From Cyanophora paradoxa (taxonomy: Eukaryota > Glaucocystophyceae > Cyanophorales > Cyanophoraceae), in NCBI GenBank assembly GCA_004431415.1, contig QPMI01000139.1, positions 1-64,000 of the forward strand: 64,000 bases of DNA, written 5' to 3'. Below, piece after piece: positions 54,399-62,550 of the stretch. The position numbers and the translations under genes were made by a program. How positions within the stretch are numbered: position 1 is the stretch's first letter; every line of letters starts with the position of its first letter. The notes under the pieces are model-generated. The model did no database searches. It was not told where the DNA came from and saw only the letters and a program-made list of their open reading frames with translations.

Positions 54399-56282
54399 CT
54401 AGTCGGTGAACGTAATGGGGCGGGGGCCGCTGGAGGAGGGGGGGCTTGCGGGCCTAGAGGAGGGCGTCTGCGCGGCGAAGTCGCTGAAGAGGGTGGCGCC
54501 GAGGGCGCGGACCACGGAGGGCGGGGCGGAGATGAGGGCGGGCCGCTCCGCCTCCTCGTGGCAGGTGGCCTCGCCGAAGGCGGGGGGCGGCTGCGAGAAG
54601 GCGACGACGGCGTGCGGCTCGTGCGTCGGCGTCTGCGTGCCCCGCGAGACCCGCTCCACGCTCCGCACGGGCGTCGAGGGCCCGTCCGGCGTGTACGGCA
54701 CCGGAGCGCTCGTCGGGAGGGACGCCGCCACGTGCTGCGACGGGTCCGACGCCGCCGTCGGCGAGAGCGGCGGCGGTGGCGGCGAGACCGCCACGTCGCC
54801 GCCTGCCGCGGCCGCCGGCGGCGTGCTGGGCCTGGACCCCGAGCCGCCGTGGCCGTGTGCGTGGCCGTGCGCGTGGCCGTGCCCTGCGCGCCGCTCGGGA
54901 CGGCAGGCGGGGGGCGCGCCGGCGGGGCGCACCGTGGTGCCCGTGGCCGTGCCCGTGCCCGTGGTGCCCGTGCCCTGCGAGCCGCTCCGGTCGCCGCGAG
55001 GTGCACTGCGCTGCGACGGGACGCACCGTGGTGGTGGCCGTGCGTGGCGGGGTGCTGCGGGGGGGAGTGCGAGCGCGGCGGGGGCGGGTGCAGGAGCTTG
55101 TGGGCCTCCTTCAGCACGTAGTCCCACTGGAAGGCCGGGCCCGGGTCGTTCTTCTCCGCCTGGATGTGGTAGTGGCCCAGCACGCCCTTGAACGCCGCGA
55201 GCTCGGCGTCGGGAAGCTTCCGCGGGAGCGGCTTCCCGCTCGCGGCGTCGCGCGGGCACTCTAGCCGGATCTGAGGCAGGATCGCCGAGAGCGCCGCCGT
55301 GAGCCGGATGAGCGCGTTGTACTGCGCGCAGGGCCCGGCGGTGAGATGCGGCGCAATCGCCGGGAAAATGCAGCGACGGCGAGGACCTGCTGCTGCGTGT
55401 AATCGTACTGCCGGTACTTGCGCCCCTGCAGTTCGTCCACGATCATGTGCGGTCGCACGGGATGCCCGATGAAGTTCTTCGTCTTGATGCCCCCGCCCCG
55501 CGCCTCGGGCGGCACCACGATCCGCGTCCGGCTTCCCTCGCGCTTGTACCAGCGATCGAACTTGTCCTTCTCGTCCTCTAAGTACGCTGACGAAAACGAA
55601 GAGGGCAGATTAGTGGGTAGTCTGTAAAGCGACAGCAGGTGAGGGCTGTGGGCGCACCTCCGACGTTGGCAATCTCGATTCCGACGGATCGATCGTTGGA
55701 GATGGTAGCATGCCAGCCGCGCTCCTTCAGATCTAACGTCTGATAGATGGTGCCATCAAGATCCAATAGGAAGTGGCAGCTCAACCCTCGCCGGTCCTGC
55801 AGGACCTGCAGGCGAATTGGATCGGCCGCGAGCAGGCAGCGAGCGGCGGAGACCGCGGGGAACCTCGAAGCAGCGCTGGCTGAGGCCACAAGCGTCGCAG
55901 TGAATGACGAACTGATCCACGACGCGCCGCAGCTGCTCCAAGGTCCAGCCCCCGCCGCGAACCTGTTCGACCTCGGCGGCCGAAAGCTTGGGGCTGCGGC
56001 GCATGCCGTAACGGTTCGGAGTTTTAAGCTCCCGCGATATACTGTCCCACTCCGAGCTCTCCAGCGGCCCGAAGCTGAGATGAGGGCGCTCAGGGCGCTT
56101 TCGAGCGCGCGAGATGCGGTCCACTGGGGGTCGCACCGGCGCTCCACGCGATATGCATCGTAGCCGCCCGGATCCATGAAGGTGTAGACGCGCACGCCCC
56201 CGCCCAAGCGGAAGAGCTGGCCGCACACAACGATCTCATCGCCGTGCCTCGGCACCGGCTGCCCAGGACGATCGTCCGCCAT
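54399..56282 (-). CDS. N-acetylmuramoyl-L-alanine amidase (amidase_2 type)
   Basis: Zinc enzyme that cuts the lactyl-amide bond between glycan and peptide in peptidoglycan. The ATG at 56282 (MADDRPGQPVPRHGDEIVV) leads to VRVYTFMDPGGYDAYRVERR. The catalytic fold is spread over the next exons: LEQLRRVVDQFVIHCDACGL (metal His), LQDRRGLSCHFLLDLDGTIY, QTLDLKERGWHATISNDRSV (second His), GIEIANVG, then DKFDRWYKREGSRTRIVVPP, FIGHPVRPHMIVDELQG and LKGVLGHYHIQAEKNDPGPA-type sequence with a third His region near 55.15 kb. This is the family hallmark ('HFLLDLDGTIYQTLDL..WHA..N..S.GIEI'). The C-terminal 250 residues are low-complexity, with His-Gly repeats and Ser/Pro. No signal peptide is obvious. A bacterial-type wall enzyme in this genome suggests horizontal transfer or a role in prey or bacterial digestion. 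Confidence 0.85.
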
Positions 56283-56843
56283 CTAGTCCCGCACTCGCAC
56301 GCGGACTCGGCACACACCCCGGCGACTCCGACTTAGTAATCTCAGGGTCTGTACCCAGGCATGCGCAATTTGATCCAGAATAAAGACCCTTCCGAAGTTC
56401 GCCTGAGCCCCGAGAGGCTGATTCCAGTCCACCGATTCCACGCGGCCGCGCCGAGACACTGTGACAGGAGCCAGTGCTCGCCTAACTGCTGCGCTATGGC
56501 AACCATGCAGGCCACACGTTTTCATGATCACCTCTTCTGCATATGCATACGCATGCGCGACAGGAACGGTGGCGCAGTGGATCCGAATCAGCGCGCCCGC
56601 CCTTCTCTCCCTGCCCGATCGTTATCCTCGCCGGCCCAGGACTGCCGACCCTGACGCCCTCGGCTCCCACGCAGCTGGGCACGCTCAAAGGACACGGGGA
56701 ATTGTGCTGAACATCAAGCGCGAGGGCTCTCAGCAGCCACGTCAACGGCTGAGCAGTGCAAACGGCACCCTGCTCATGGGTATCAGTTCCGCAAACACGC
56801 CTAAACGCGATCGGCGCACGTTTTCTTCAGAGAAGAATTGAGC
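56283..56843. other. Intergenic region between amidase and RPS11
   Basis: Two minus-strand genes flank it, so it holds the amidase promoter and the RPS11 3' UTR. A tRNA A-box-like word (TGGCGCAGTGG, 56571-56581) has no matching B-box. No gene seen. Confidence 0.45.
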
Positions 56844-57750
56844 TTAGAAGCCCTGGAAGGCCTTCTTCGCCTGGCCGCCAGTCGAGCCCGCCTTCGGGAT
56901 GACCTTCAGGACATTGAAGCGGACGGTCTTCGACAGGGGCCGGCACTGGCCGACGATCACGGTGTCACCGGGGCTGCGAAAGACATAAAGGTTACTTCCT
57001 TTCGACGGTCATCCAGTAGGGCAAGGGCGGGTCGCGGGCTAGACGGAGCAGGTAGGAGTGCGCGGCAGGCGAAACGCAGAGCATGCGGGCGCACTTGACG
57101 ATGAACGCCGGAGAGCAGTGCGCGGGGAAGTTCTTGTGGCGCTTCTCATAACGGTTGTACTTCGGGATGAAGTGCATGTAGTCGCGGCGCACGACCAGGG
57201 TGCGCTTCATCTTGGTCGACTGCACGACGCCCTGGAGGATACGGCCGCGGATGCTGACATTGCCAGTGAACGGGCACTTCTTGTCGATGTAAGAGCCTGC
57301 GCACACAAGCCCGCAGGTCAGCGGAAGCTTCTTAGGTCGGCGATCGATGGCTCTGTTGCGCTGGTAAGACGGCATCGCTGCTCGGGCGAGCGGAGGGGCG
57401 AGCCGCATAGAAGAGCTTCGACCGCAAACTAGACTGGAGCTGCACCCGATGGCGCCTTCTGTTCGCCGGCGGCTACCTCGCCCGCTGCTGGCTCGAGCGC
57501 GAGCGGCCGCCGGCTCCCGCAGACGCGTCCGCTCCGCGATCGCGCCGTCCGGTCTAGCTTCTAAGCTACTGCGAAGCGCACCCTCGATCGCCTCGCGCGG
57601 AGTCTTGAAGCCGAGGCCGATGTTGCGGTAGTAGCGCGGGACCTTGCCGCTCGGGCCGCCCTTCTTGGCCAGAAGGCGCTTGGAGCCAATGAAGATGGCG
57701 TCCTGCTTCTGGAAGGCCCTCTCGACCTGCTGGACTTCGGCCGTCGACAT
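56844..57750 (-). CDS. RPS11: 40S ribosomal protein S11 (uS17)
   Basis: Small-subunit ribosomal protein. Three exons join in frame: 57582-57750, 57095-57296, 56844-56973, giving 166 residues, close to the usual 150-160. The sequence shows [114 protein letters not shown] and the usual end KKAFQGF. Both introns are GT-AG. Intron 1 is long for this genome (285 bp, 57297-57581). The start is at [13 protein letters not shown], with a pyrimidine-rich stretch (TTTTCCCC on the plus strand) immediately upstream. Confidence 0.97.
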
Positions 57751-57918
57751 TTTCCCCTGCGCAGCCGCAAGCGGCGCCAAAAGGTGCACAATGAGCACAA
57801 AATCTCGAGTCCCAAAGCGGGAAGCGCCTCTGGTGGCTATATCGGCTGGCGTTCTTTGGCGGACGGACCTGTGTTACTGCCGGGTCCCGACCGCGTACGG
57901 GTACCGCTGTTCAAAAAA

Positions 57919-58795
57919 ACTCGAACTTCGCATCGAACTACATCAAGCTCGGGCGCGCGCTTCCCCAGCGCAGGGAGGAGGCACTAGCTGCGCGCCTTCC
58001 CCGGCCTCCTTGCTCGCTCGCCCCCGCCCCGCAGCAACTCGTTCGACGAGCGTGTTGTTTTCCATGAGCTTTGCATGAGGGCGGCAAGAGGTGCGCTAAT
58101 TAGCTTTAGTTAGCGATGCTGTGTGCTAAACTGGCTGTCTCAACGTTCCCGCAGCTGGCGCCGGCCTTGCCTGACCGCTCGACCGATGATCAACAGCTCG
58201 CCGGTACTCGCCTACCTTCCAAGCGTGAGCTCTAGCTCTCGTGAGCATGAACTTAGCATTGAACTACATCAAGCTCGGGCGCGCGCTTCCCCACCACAGG
58301 GAGGAGGCACTAGCTGCGCGCCTTCGAATTCCCCCGGGGCATCGCGTCTTGCCTGCTCCCGGCCTCCCTGCTCGCTCGCCCCCGCCCGGCAGCAACTCGT
58401 CCGACGAGCGTGTTGTTCTCCATGAGCTTTGCATGAAAGCGGCAAGAGGTGCGCTAATTAGCTTTAGTTAGCGATGCTGTGTGCTAAACTGGCTGTCTCA
58501 ACGTTCCCGCAGCTGGCGCCGGCCTTGCCTGACCGCTCGACCGATGACTAACAGCTCGCCGGTACTCGCCTACCTTCCAAGCGTGAGCTCTAGCTCTCGT
58601 GAGCATGAACTTAGCATTGAATTACATCAAGCTCGGGCGCGCACTTCCCCACCACAGGGAGGAGGCACTAGCTGCGCGCCTTCGAATTCCCCCGGGGCAT
58701 CGCGTCTTGCCTGCTCCCGGCCTCCCTGCTCGCTCGCCCCCGCCCGGCAGCAACTCGTCCGACGAGCTTATAGCTTATTGTTCTCCATGAGCTTT
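57919..58795. repeat. ~358-bp tandem repeat, about 2.5 copies
   Basis: The phrase GAA(C/T)TACATCAAGCTCGGGC occurs at 57935, 58261 and 58619, a period of 326 then 358 bp. Copies 2 and 3 are nearly identical. Copy 1 lacks a 32-bp block beginning GAATTCCCCCGGGGC. The repeated short open frame (MLNWLSQRSRSWRRP at 58123 and 58481) comes only from the duplication and is not supported as protein. The unit could be a satellite or a remnant of a mobile element. Confidence 0.85.
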
Positions 58796-59200
58796 AGGAG
58801 TGGGCGCACCATTGGGCGCTCGCGCACGGCGCGGGCAATGTCCTGCAGATCTCTCGGAGCTAGCGCTGGAGGCGAACAAGCGGGAACATGAGCTCGAGGA
58901 GCGGGAGGCGAAGACACGCAAGCTGGCCCAGTGGCGCCGTACGTGAGCGGGAGGTGAAGACACGCAAGCTGGCGCCGTACGCGTCGCCTGCCTTCCTAGC
59001 GTTAGCTCTAGGGCCTAGCGCTAGCTCCAGGGCCGATATCATTATATAATTAATTTAAGTTTACTGTACATATGCATGTGCATGTAACTGTTTTACGCAG
59101 CCCATGTGTACGCAGCTCTCCGATGGTCACCGCGCGCGGCCGTCGTCTTGCAGTTGTCTTGTCGACTTCGATATCATGAAGCTTATATAGGAGGGCCATC
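58796..59200. other. Spacer with coiled-coil gene remnant and AT-rich tract
   Basis: Around 58858-58946 an open stretch encodes LALEANKREHELEEREAKTR and then stops, a fragment of a charged coiled coil with no start. A related 30-bp phrase (GTGAAGACACGCAAGCTGG) is repeated just downstream (58952-58972). At 59037-59070 an AT-rich tract and at 59184-59189 a TATATA box mark the transition to the less GC-rich segment on the right. Confidence 0.4.
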
Positions 59201-59315
59201 AATGGGCCAAACGCGAAAAGGCAACTCCGAGAGCTCGAGACTCGGAAGTGACGCTTGGATTGCGGAGGTTCTTATAACCGCCGCAACAGCTGTGGGGGTA
59301 CCCCCTCCGAGGCTG

Positions 59316-59424
59316 GCGATCGCGGCGATCGCGACCCGATCGCGACCCTGGTGATCGCGACTTTCTCCCGATCGCGACCCTTTTCGATCGCGATTTCGAG
59401 ATCGGGGGCATTTCTGCGATCGCG
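59316..59424. repeat. Cluster of GATCGCGA words
   Basis: The word GATCGCGA or a one-base variant occurs about seven times in some 110 bp, two of them as the palindrome GCGATCGC. It precedes the first gene of the virus-like segment. It may be a protein-binding array or a methylation cluster. Confidence 0.75.
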
Positions 59425-59552
59425 AGAAAGGAAAAATCGGAAAAGGCCGAAAAGTGCGTTTTTCACGCGTGAAATCGACCGAAAACGAGGGTTCGAATCC
59501 CGGGCCCGGATTTGGACTTGGGCAAAATCTCGGACTGAAATGGGAGAAAAAT

Positions 59553-59640
59553 GGGACCTGGGACTTGGGACTTGGGACTTGGGACTTGGGACTTGGGACT
59601 TGGGAAGAGTTGGAATCAGAGTCTGGACTCAAAACGGGGA
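59553..59640 (+). repeat. (GGGACTT)n module, copy 1
   Basis: Six exact GGGACTT heptamers followed by GGGAAGAGTTGGAATCAGAG and a tail to CTCAAAA. It lies 21 bp upstream of the ATG at 59661, so it could act as promoter or leader for that gene. Confidence 0.85.
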
Positions 59641-59660
59641 AATTTTCGGAGGGGAGAAAA

Positions 59661-60131
59661 ATGTCAGGCAATCTCTATTACGATTTCCCCTTTGAGTTGC
59701 ATATGGCATTCGAGAGGCTGCGCGAGTTCTGGCGTTGGCACCTCACAGGACATGACATTCCCGACATAACACCAGAGCCCAACACACAGGGCGTGCTTGA
59801 AGTCATCCGTCAATATCCGCGTCGATTCAATGAATGGATCGAGTTCCACGCAACGAACCGTTTCCAGAGTCTCCCCGAGGCCATACGCGAAAATTTCGTG
59901 AGGCTGGTGGGACCAGGCTACGACAACCCTAACAATCATAGACCACGCCCAGCTGGCGTGACGCGCGAAGCTCGAGAAGACCGTAGACTTTTCCGCAGGG
60001 AATTGAGAGAGGATAGACGGAGGCTTTCAATGGGGCTCCCGCAGATTGTGAGGGGGTACAGCCCGGATTACGAGACTTACCAAGAATTGTACGGCTTCGA
60101 AAATCCCTTTGAGAGGGTACTACCAGGGTGA
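59661..60131 (+). CDS. Unknown protein of the virus-like segment (156 aa)
   Basis: Single intact frame. It is preceded by GGAGGGGAGAAAA and the GGGACTT module. The N-terminal half has aromatic-rich amphipathic sequence (MSGNLYYDFPFELHMAFERL, REFWRWHLTGHDIP), then EVIRQYPRRFNEWIEF. The C-terminal half is strongly charged (REAREDRRLFRRELREDRRR), ending in GYSPDYETYQELYGFENPFE. No family recognised. The basic helix could bind nucleic acid. There are no introns and codon use is far less GC-biased than in the host genes. A GC hairpin follows the stop codon. Confidence 0.65.
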   Translation: MSGNLYYDFPFELHMAFERLREFWRWHLTGHDIPDITPEPNTQGVLEVIRQYPRRFNEWIEFHATNRFQSLPEAIRENFVRLVGPGYDNPNNHRPRPAGVTREAREDRRLFRRELREDRRRLSMGLPQIVRGYSPDYETYQELYGFENPFERVLPG

Positions 60132-60150
60132 GGGGCCAGGGGGGGCCCCT
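60131..60150 (+). terminator. GC hairpin directly after the stop of the 156-aa gene
   Basis: Arms AGGGGCC (60131-60137) and GGCCCCT (60144-60150) form a perfect 7-bp stem starting at the last base of the stop codon. It is a possible 3'-end or RNA-stability element. No U-run follows, so it is not a bacterial-type terminator. Confidence 0.35.
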
Positions 60151-60469
60151 GAGGGTGTACCCCCCATCCGAGACTCGACCTTCGGCGGACGCACTCGGGC
60201 AATTTCCGTCAGGCCGGCTCCTTTTTCTGTCTTCGGTCCAACGCTAAATTTGGCTTTTTCAGGCCAGTTGGCAACGTTTTCCGTTGCGAACTAGCCCAGG
60301 AAAAAATTCGCCCACAAAACCGCGGTCCGCCGCCATTTTGCCTCACTCTTGAAACGGGTTCGCCGCCTTCTCTCAGCCCAAGGAAACCCTGCCTCTCCGA
60401 ATTTTCACAAGTCCGCCCTCACAGTCACCTCACGTTTTGCCTTTGCTGATTTCTTTTCCCTTTGCGCAG
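60151..60469. other. Spacer with a splice-acceptor-like leader before the next ATG
   Basis: No gene seen. The last 30 bases (CTGATTTCTTTTCCC then TTTGCGCAG, directly before ATG) look exactly like a branch site, pyrimidine tract and 3' splice site. The downstream gene may therefore have a 5'-UTR intron. No matching donor was identified with confidence. Confidence 0.35.
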
Positions 60470-61536
60470 ATGTCGATTCCCGCTGAGCTTGCCGAGGACT
60501 TCGCCTTTGTCCAAGCAACGTGGGCTAACTCCGGTGGCACTCAAGGGGCTACCCCTGAGATGGAGCAGCGCGCCGACGCTCTGGGGTACATCTACAATTA
60601 TGCCATCTTACGCGCCACTGGCCCCGAAGTGCAACTTCTCCCCAAGTCCGCCTTCACGTCCAAGGCCAAGAAATCCAAGTCCAAGCAACCCAAGCCCGAG
60701 CCCCCGTCGACGTGCCCCCGTCCCCGGCTGGGTCAAGACCGCCAACGGCTGGGGCGACCCCAAGCTTTTCGCCGAGTCTGCTGCCGAGACGCTCGCCTGG
60801 GCCTACCCCCTCAAGTCTTCACGAATTACCCCCTCCGTCATCGTCGTCATCTGCCCCTCAGCCCGTCGCCGAGCCCGCCCCCGAGCCCGCCGATGACGCC
60901 AAGTCCGAGGCCTCTGACGTCGAGTCTGACATCAACGACTTCATCGACTTTGACGTGCCGATTCCATACGACTCTGAGTCGTCTTCTGACTCTGAAGGCG
61001 ACAACGAAAACCCGACTCGCAAGCGCCGCATTATCAAGACCAAGTCAATCGTCAAGAAGAAGTTCATGGAGACTACGTCATTCACCGACAACTCCGAGCG
61101 CGTCAAGGACCCCGCCAAGGCACACGAGAAGGACTTGAAGCTCGGCGCCGGCATTGCCCGTTCTCGCGTGACGTCACACTACAGCGAGCGCCTGACTCAG
61201 CACGTCAAGACCATTGAGAAGCGCGTCCTCTGCAACGAGCTCCGCAAGGAGTTGGAGCGCAAGCGGCGCCACGAGCGCCTTGTCCAGTACCAGATCAACA
61301 AGGCGCGGATCGCCGAGCGCAAGCAGAAGGAGGCGGCCGAGCTCAAGGCGCGCATCGAGGCTCAGCAGCAGCGCGAGGCAGAGGCGGCAGCGGCCTTGGC
61401 GGCGCAGCGCGAGCGCGAGCGGCAGGACTTGGTGCAGGCAGCGCAGTCCCTTCCCCGCATTCCCCTTAAGTCGGCGCCCGAGGGCCTCATTGAGTTGGTT
61501 TCCGATGACGATGACTCTGACTTTGAGATGCTGTAA
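60470..61536 (+). CDS. Unknown acidic/coiled-coil protein of the virus-like segment (two frame breaks)
   Basis: The ATG at 60470 begins MSIPAELAEDFAFVQATWAN, a helical N-terminal part followed by Lys/Pro-rich sequence. The plausible reading moves one frame at about 60700 (into PVPGWVKTANGWGDPKLFAE) and again at about 60825 (into a Pro/Ser linker). Each shift is explained by one extra base. The rest reads as an acidic region (ESDINDFIDFDVP, Ser/Asp cluster), a basic patch (NPTRKRRIIKTKSIVKKKF), and a long charged helix (RKELERKRRHERLVQYQINK, then Glu/Ala/Gln-rich). It ends in SDDDDSDFEML. No family recognised; the build suggests a nucleic-acid or scaffold-binding protein. Stop at 61534. Confidence 0.6.
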
Positions 61537-61610
61537 ATAGTATTGCGTCATTCCATTGTACATACTTGTAAAAATTGGCCGACTATTCAGTTACGACTTG
61601 GCGCGATCCT

Positions 61611-61715
61611 GGGACTTGGGACTTGGACTTGGGACTTGGGACTTGGGACTTGGGACTTGGGAAGAGTTAGACTCAGGGTCTGGGCCCAGAATCTCTCTGG
61701 ATCTGAGAGTTTGCC
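61611..61715 (+). repeat. (GGGACTT)n module, copy 2
   Basis: Six full heptamers plus one GGACTT hexamer, then GGGAAGAGTTAGACTCAGGG and a conserved tail through GGGCCCAGAATCTCTCTGG. It lies 75 bp after the stop of the coiled-coil gene. Confidence 0.85.
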
Positions 61716-62047
61716 GCGCCAAGTCCCTAACCACCGGGCAGACATGTAGAGGGGTACGGAAATCTGCATATGACGTTTCTGGTGACATTCCAGGTGAGAT
61801 TTCAAGCGAGGTAGAGTCTGAACTGGTGTACGACTTGTAGCATGATACTGGACATGAAAGCTCACGAGAGTATGCAACCGAAAACGGATGTGAAGAGGGG
61901 TAGGAGTTTTCGTGTGAGATGTCGAGAGAAGGAGGGTACGAGATGGGATACGAGTAAAAAGACTACGAGTAAAAAAGACTACGAGTAAAAAAGAGTATGA
62001 GGAGTGGTAGGAGTAAAAAAGTCGGTAGAAAAACTCACCTGACTTGT

Positions 62048-62175
62048 CTGACAAATTTCTGATCCTGGAGAAAGTCTGGGCCGGGACCTGGGTTTCAACT
62101 CTTCCCAAGTCCCAAGTCCCAAGTCCAAGTCCCAAGTCCCAAGTCCCAAGTCCCAAGTCCAAGTCCAAGTCCCAG
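62048..62175 (-). repeat. (GGGACTT)n module, copy 3 (inverted)
   Basis: Reverse-complement orientation: AAGTCCC units from 62106 to 62175 with some hexamers, preceded by AACTCTTCCC and the conserved tail. Over about 55 bases the tail aligns without gaps to that of copy 2, roughly two-thirds identical by eye. Its repeat end lies 23 bp before the HNH ATG. Confidence 0.85.
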
Positions 62176-62197
62176 GTTTTTCTGAACCTAGGGCAAA

Positions 62198-62514
62198 ATG
62201 GCCCTGCTCCGGTGCACCGACTCGCAAGACGTCGCCTACAACGTCCTGGTCAACTCGGACGTACCCCGAGTGCCTTGGAGTTTCCCTGGAGAGTGGACAG
62301 GGACAGGGTGAGCAAGACGTTTGGAGGGCGCAAGCACTACCTCTCCCAGCTGATCCTCGGGAAGTCGCCACGTGGACGCTACGTGGAACACATCAACGGC
62401 AACCCGCTGGACTACAGGAGGGAGAACCTGCGCTGGGCATCAATGTCGGAGATTCGCAAGAAGAGGAGGGGTACGCCAATTTACAGGAGAAGAGCGAGGA
62501 GATTCGGGAGATGA
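62198..62514 (+). CDS. HNH endonuclease (homing-type), probable frame break
   Basis: The C-terminal HNH core is clear: HYLSQLILGKSPRGRYVEHI, NGNPLDYRRENLRWA. This is the usual 'LHRLILG..VDHINGNPLDNRRENLRW' pattern, with the metal/catalytic His and the conserved Asn and Arg. The likely start is the ATG at 62198 (MALLRCTDSQDVAYNVLVNS), whose product resembles the N-terminus of such proteins. That frame ends at a TGA near 62309 while the HNH frame is one base over, so a single-base shift around 62275-62305 is needed. A short basic tail (KKRRGTPIYRRRARRFGR) follows. Such free-standing HNH genes move by cutting alleles that lack them and are common in algal viruses and phages. Confidence 0.78.
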
Positions 62515-62550
62515 TGGAGGCGACACAGGTGCTAATGCAGCTTAGCCAGT

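Larger units (their letters stand above)
61537..62197. other. Spacer flanked by an inverted pair of GGGACTT modules
   Basis: Modules 2 (plus orientation) and 3 (minus orientation) face each other across about 330 bp (61716-62047). The interior contains a tandem GACTACGAGTAAAAA repeat, three units, at about 61949-61995. No protein is supported: the open frames here come from the repeat itself (Leu-Gly-Thr-Trp-Asp repeats). It could be a small inverted-repeat element or a bidirectional regulatory spacer. Confidence 0.5.

Noticed and set aside
56571-56640. tRNA gene suggested by an A-box-like word TGGCGCAGTGG
   Set aside because: No B-box (GGTTCGANTCC) follows at a suitable distance and no cloverleaf arms pair.
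57919-58800. CRISPR array
   Set aside because: The repeats are 326-358 bp tandem units, not short repeats with unique spacers, and the genome is eukaryotic.
58123-58891. Two related ~100-136 codon frames (MLNWLSQRSRSW)
   Set aside because: They exist only because the DNA is tandemly duplicated. Composition and stop pattern do not support coding.
59202-59354. 50-codon frame (MGQTRKGNSESSRLGS) about 12 bp after a TATATA box
   Set aside because: Too short, its end runs through the GATCGCGA array, and no homology is recognised. Left as an uncertain small frame.
61587-62168. 193-codon minus-strand frame in the virus-like segment
   Set aside because: Both ends consist of translated GGGACTT repeats and the middle has no protein-like pattern. 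It spans two repeat modules.
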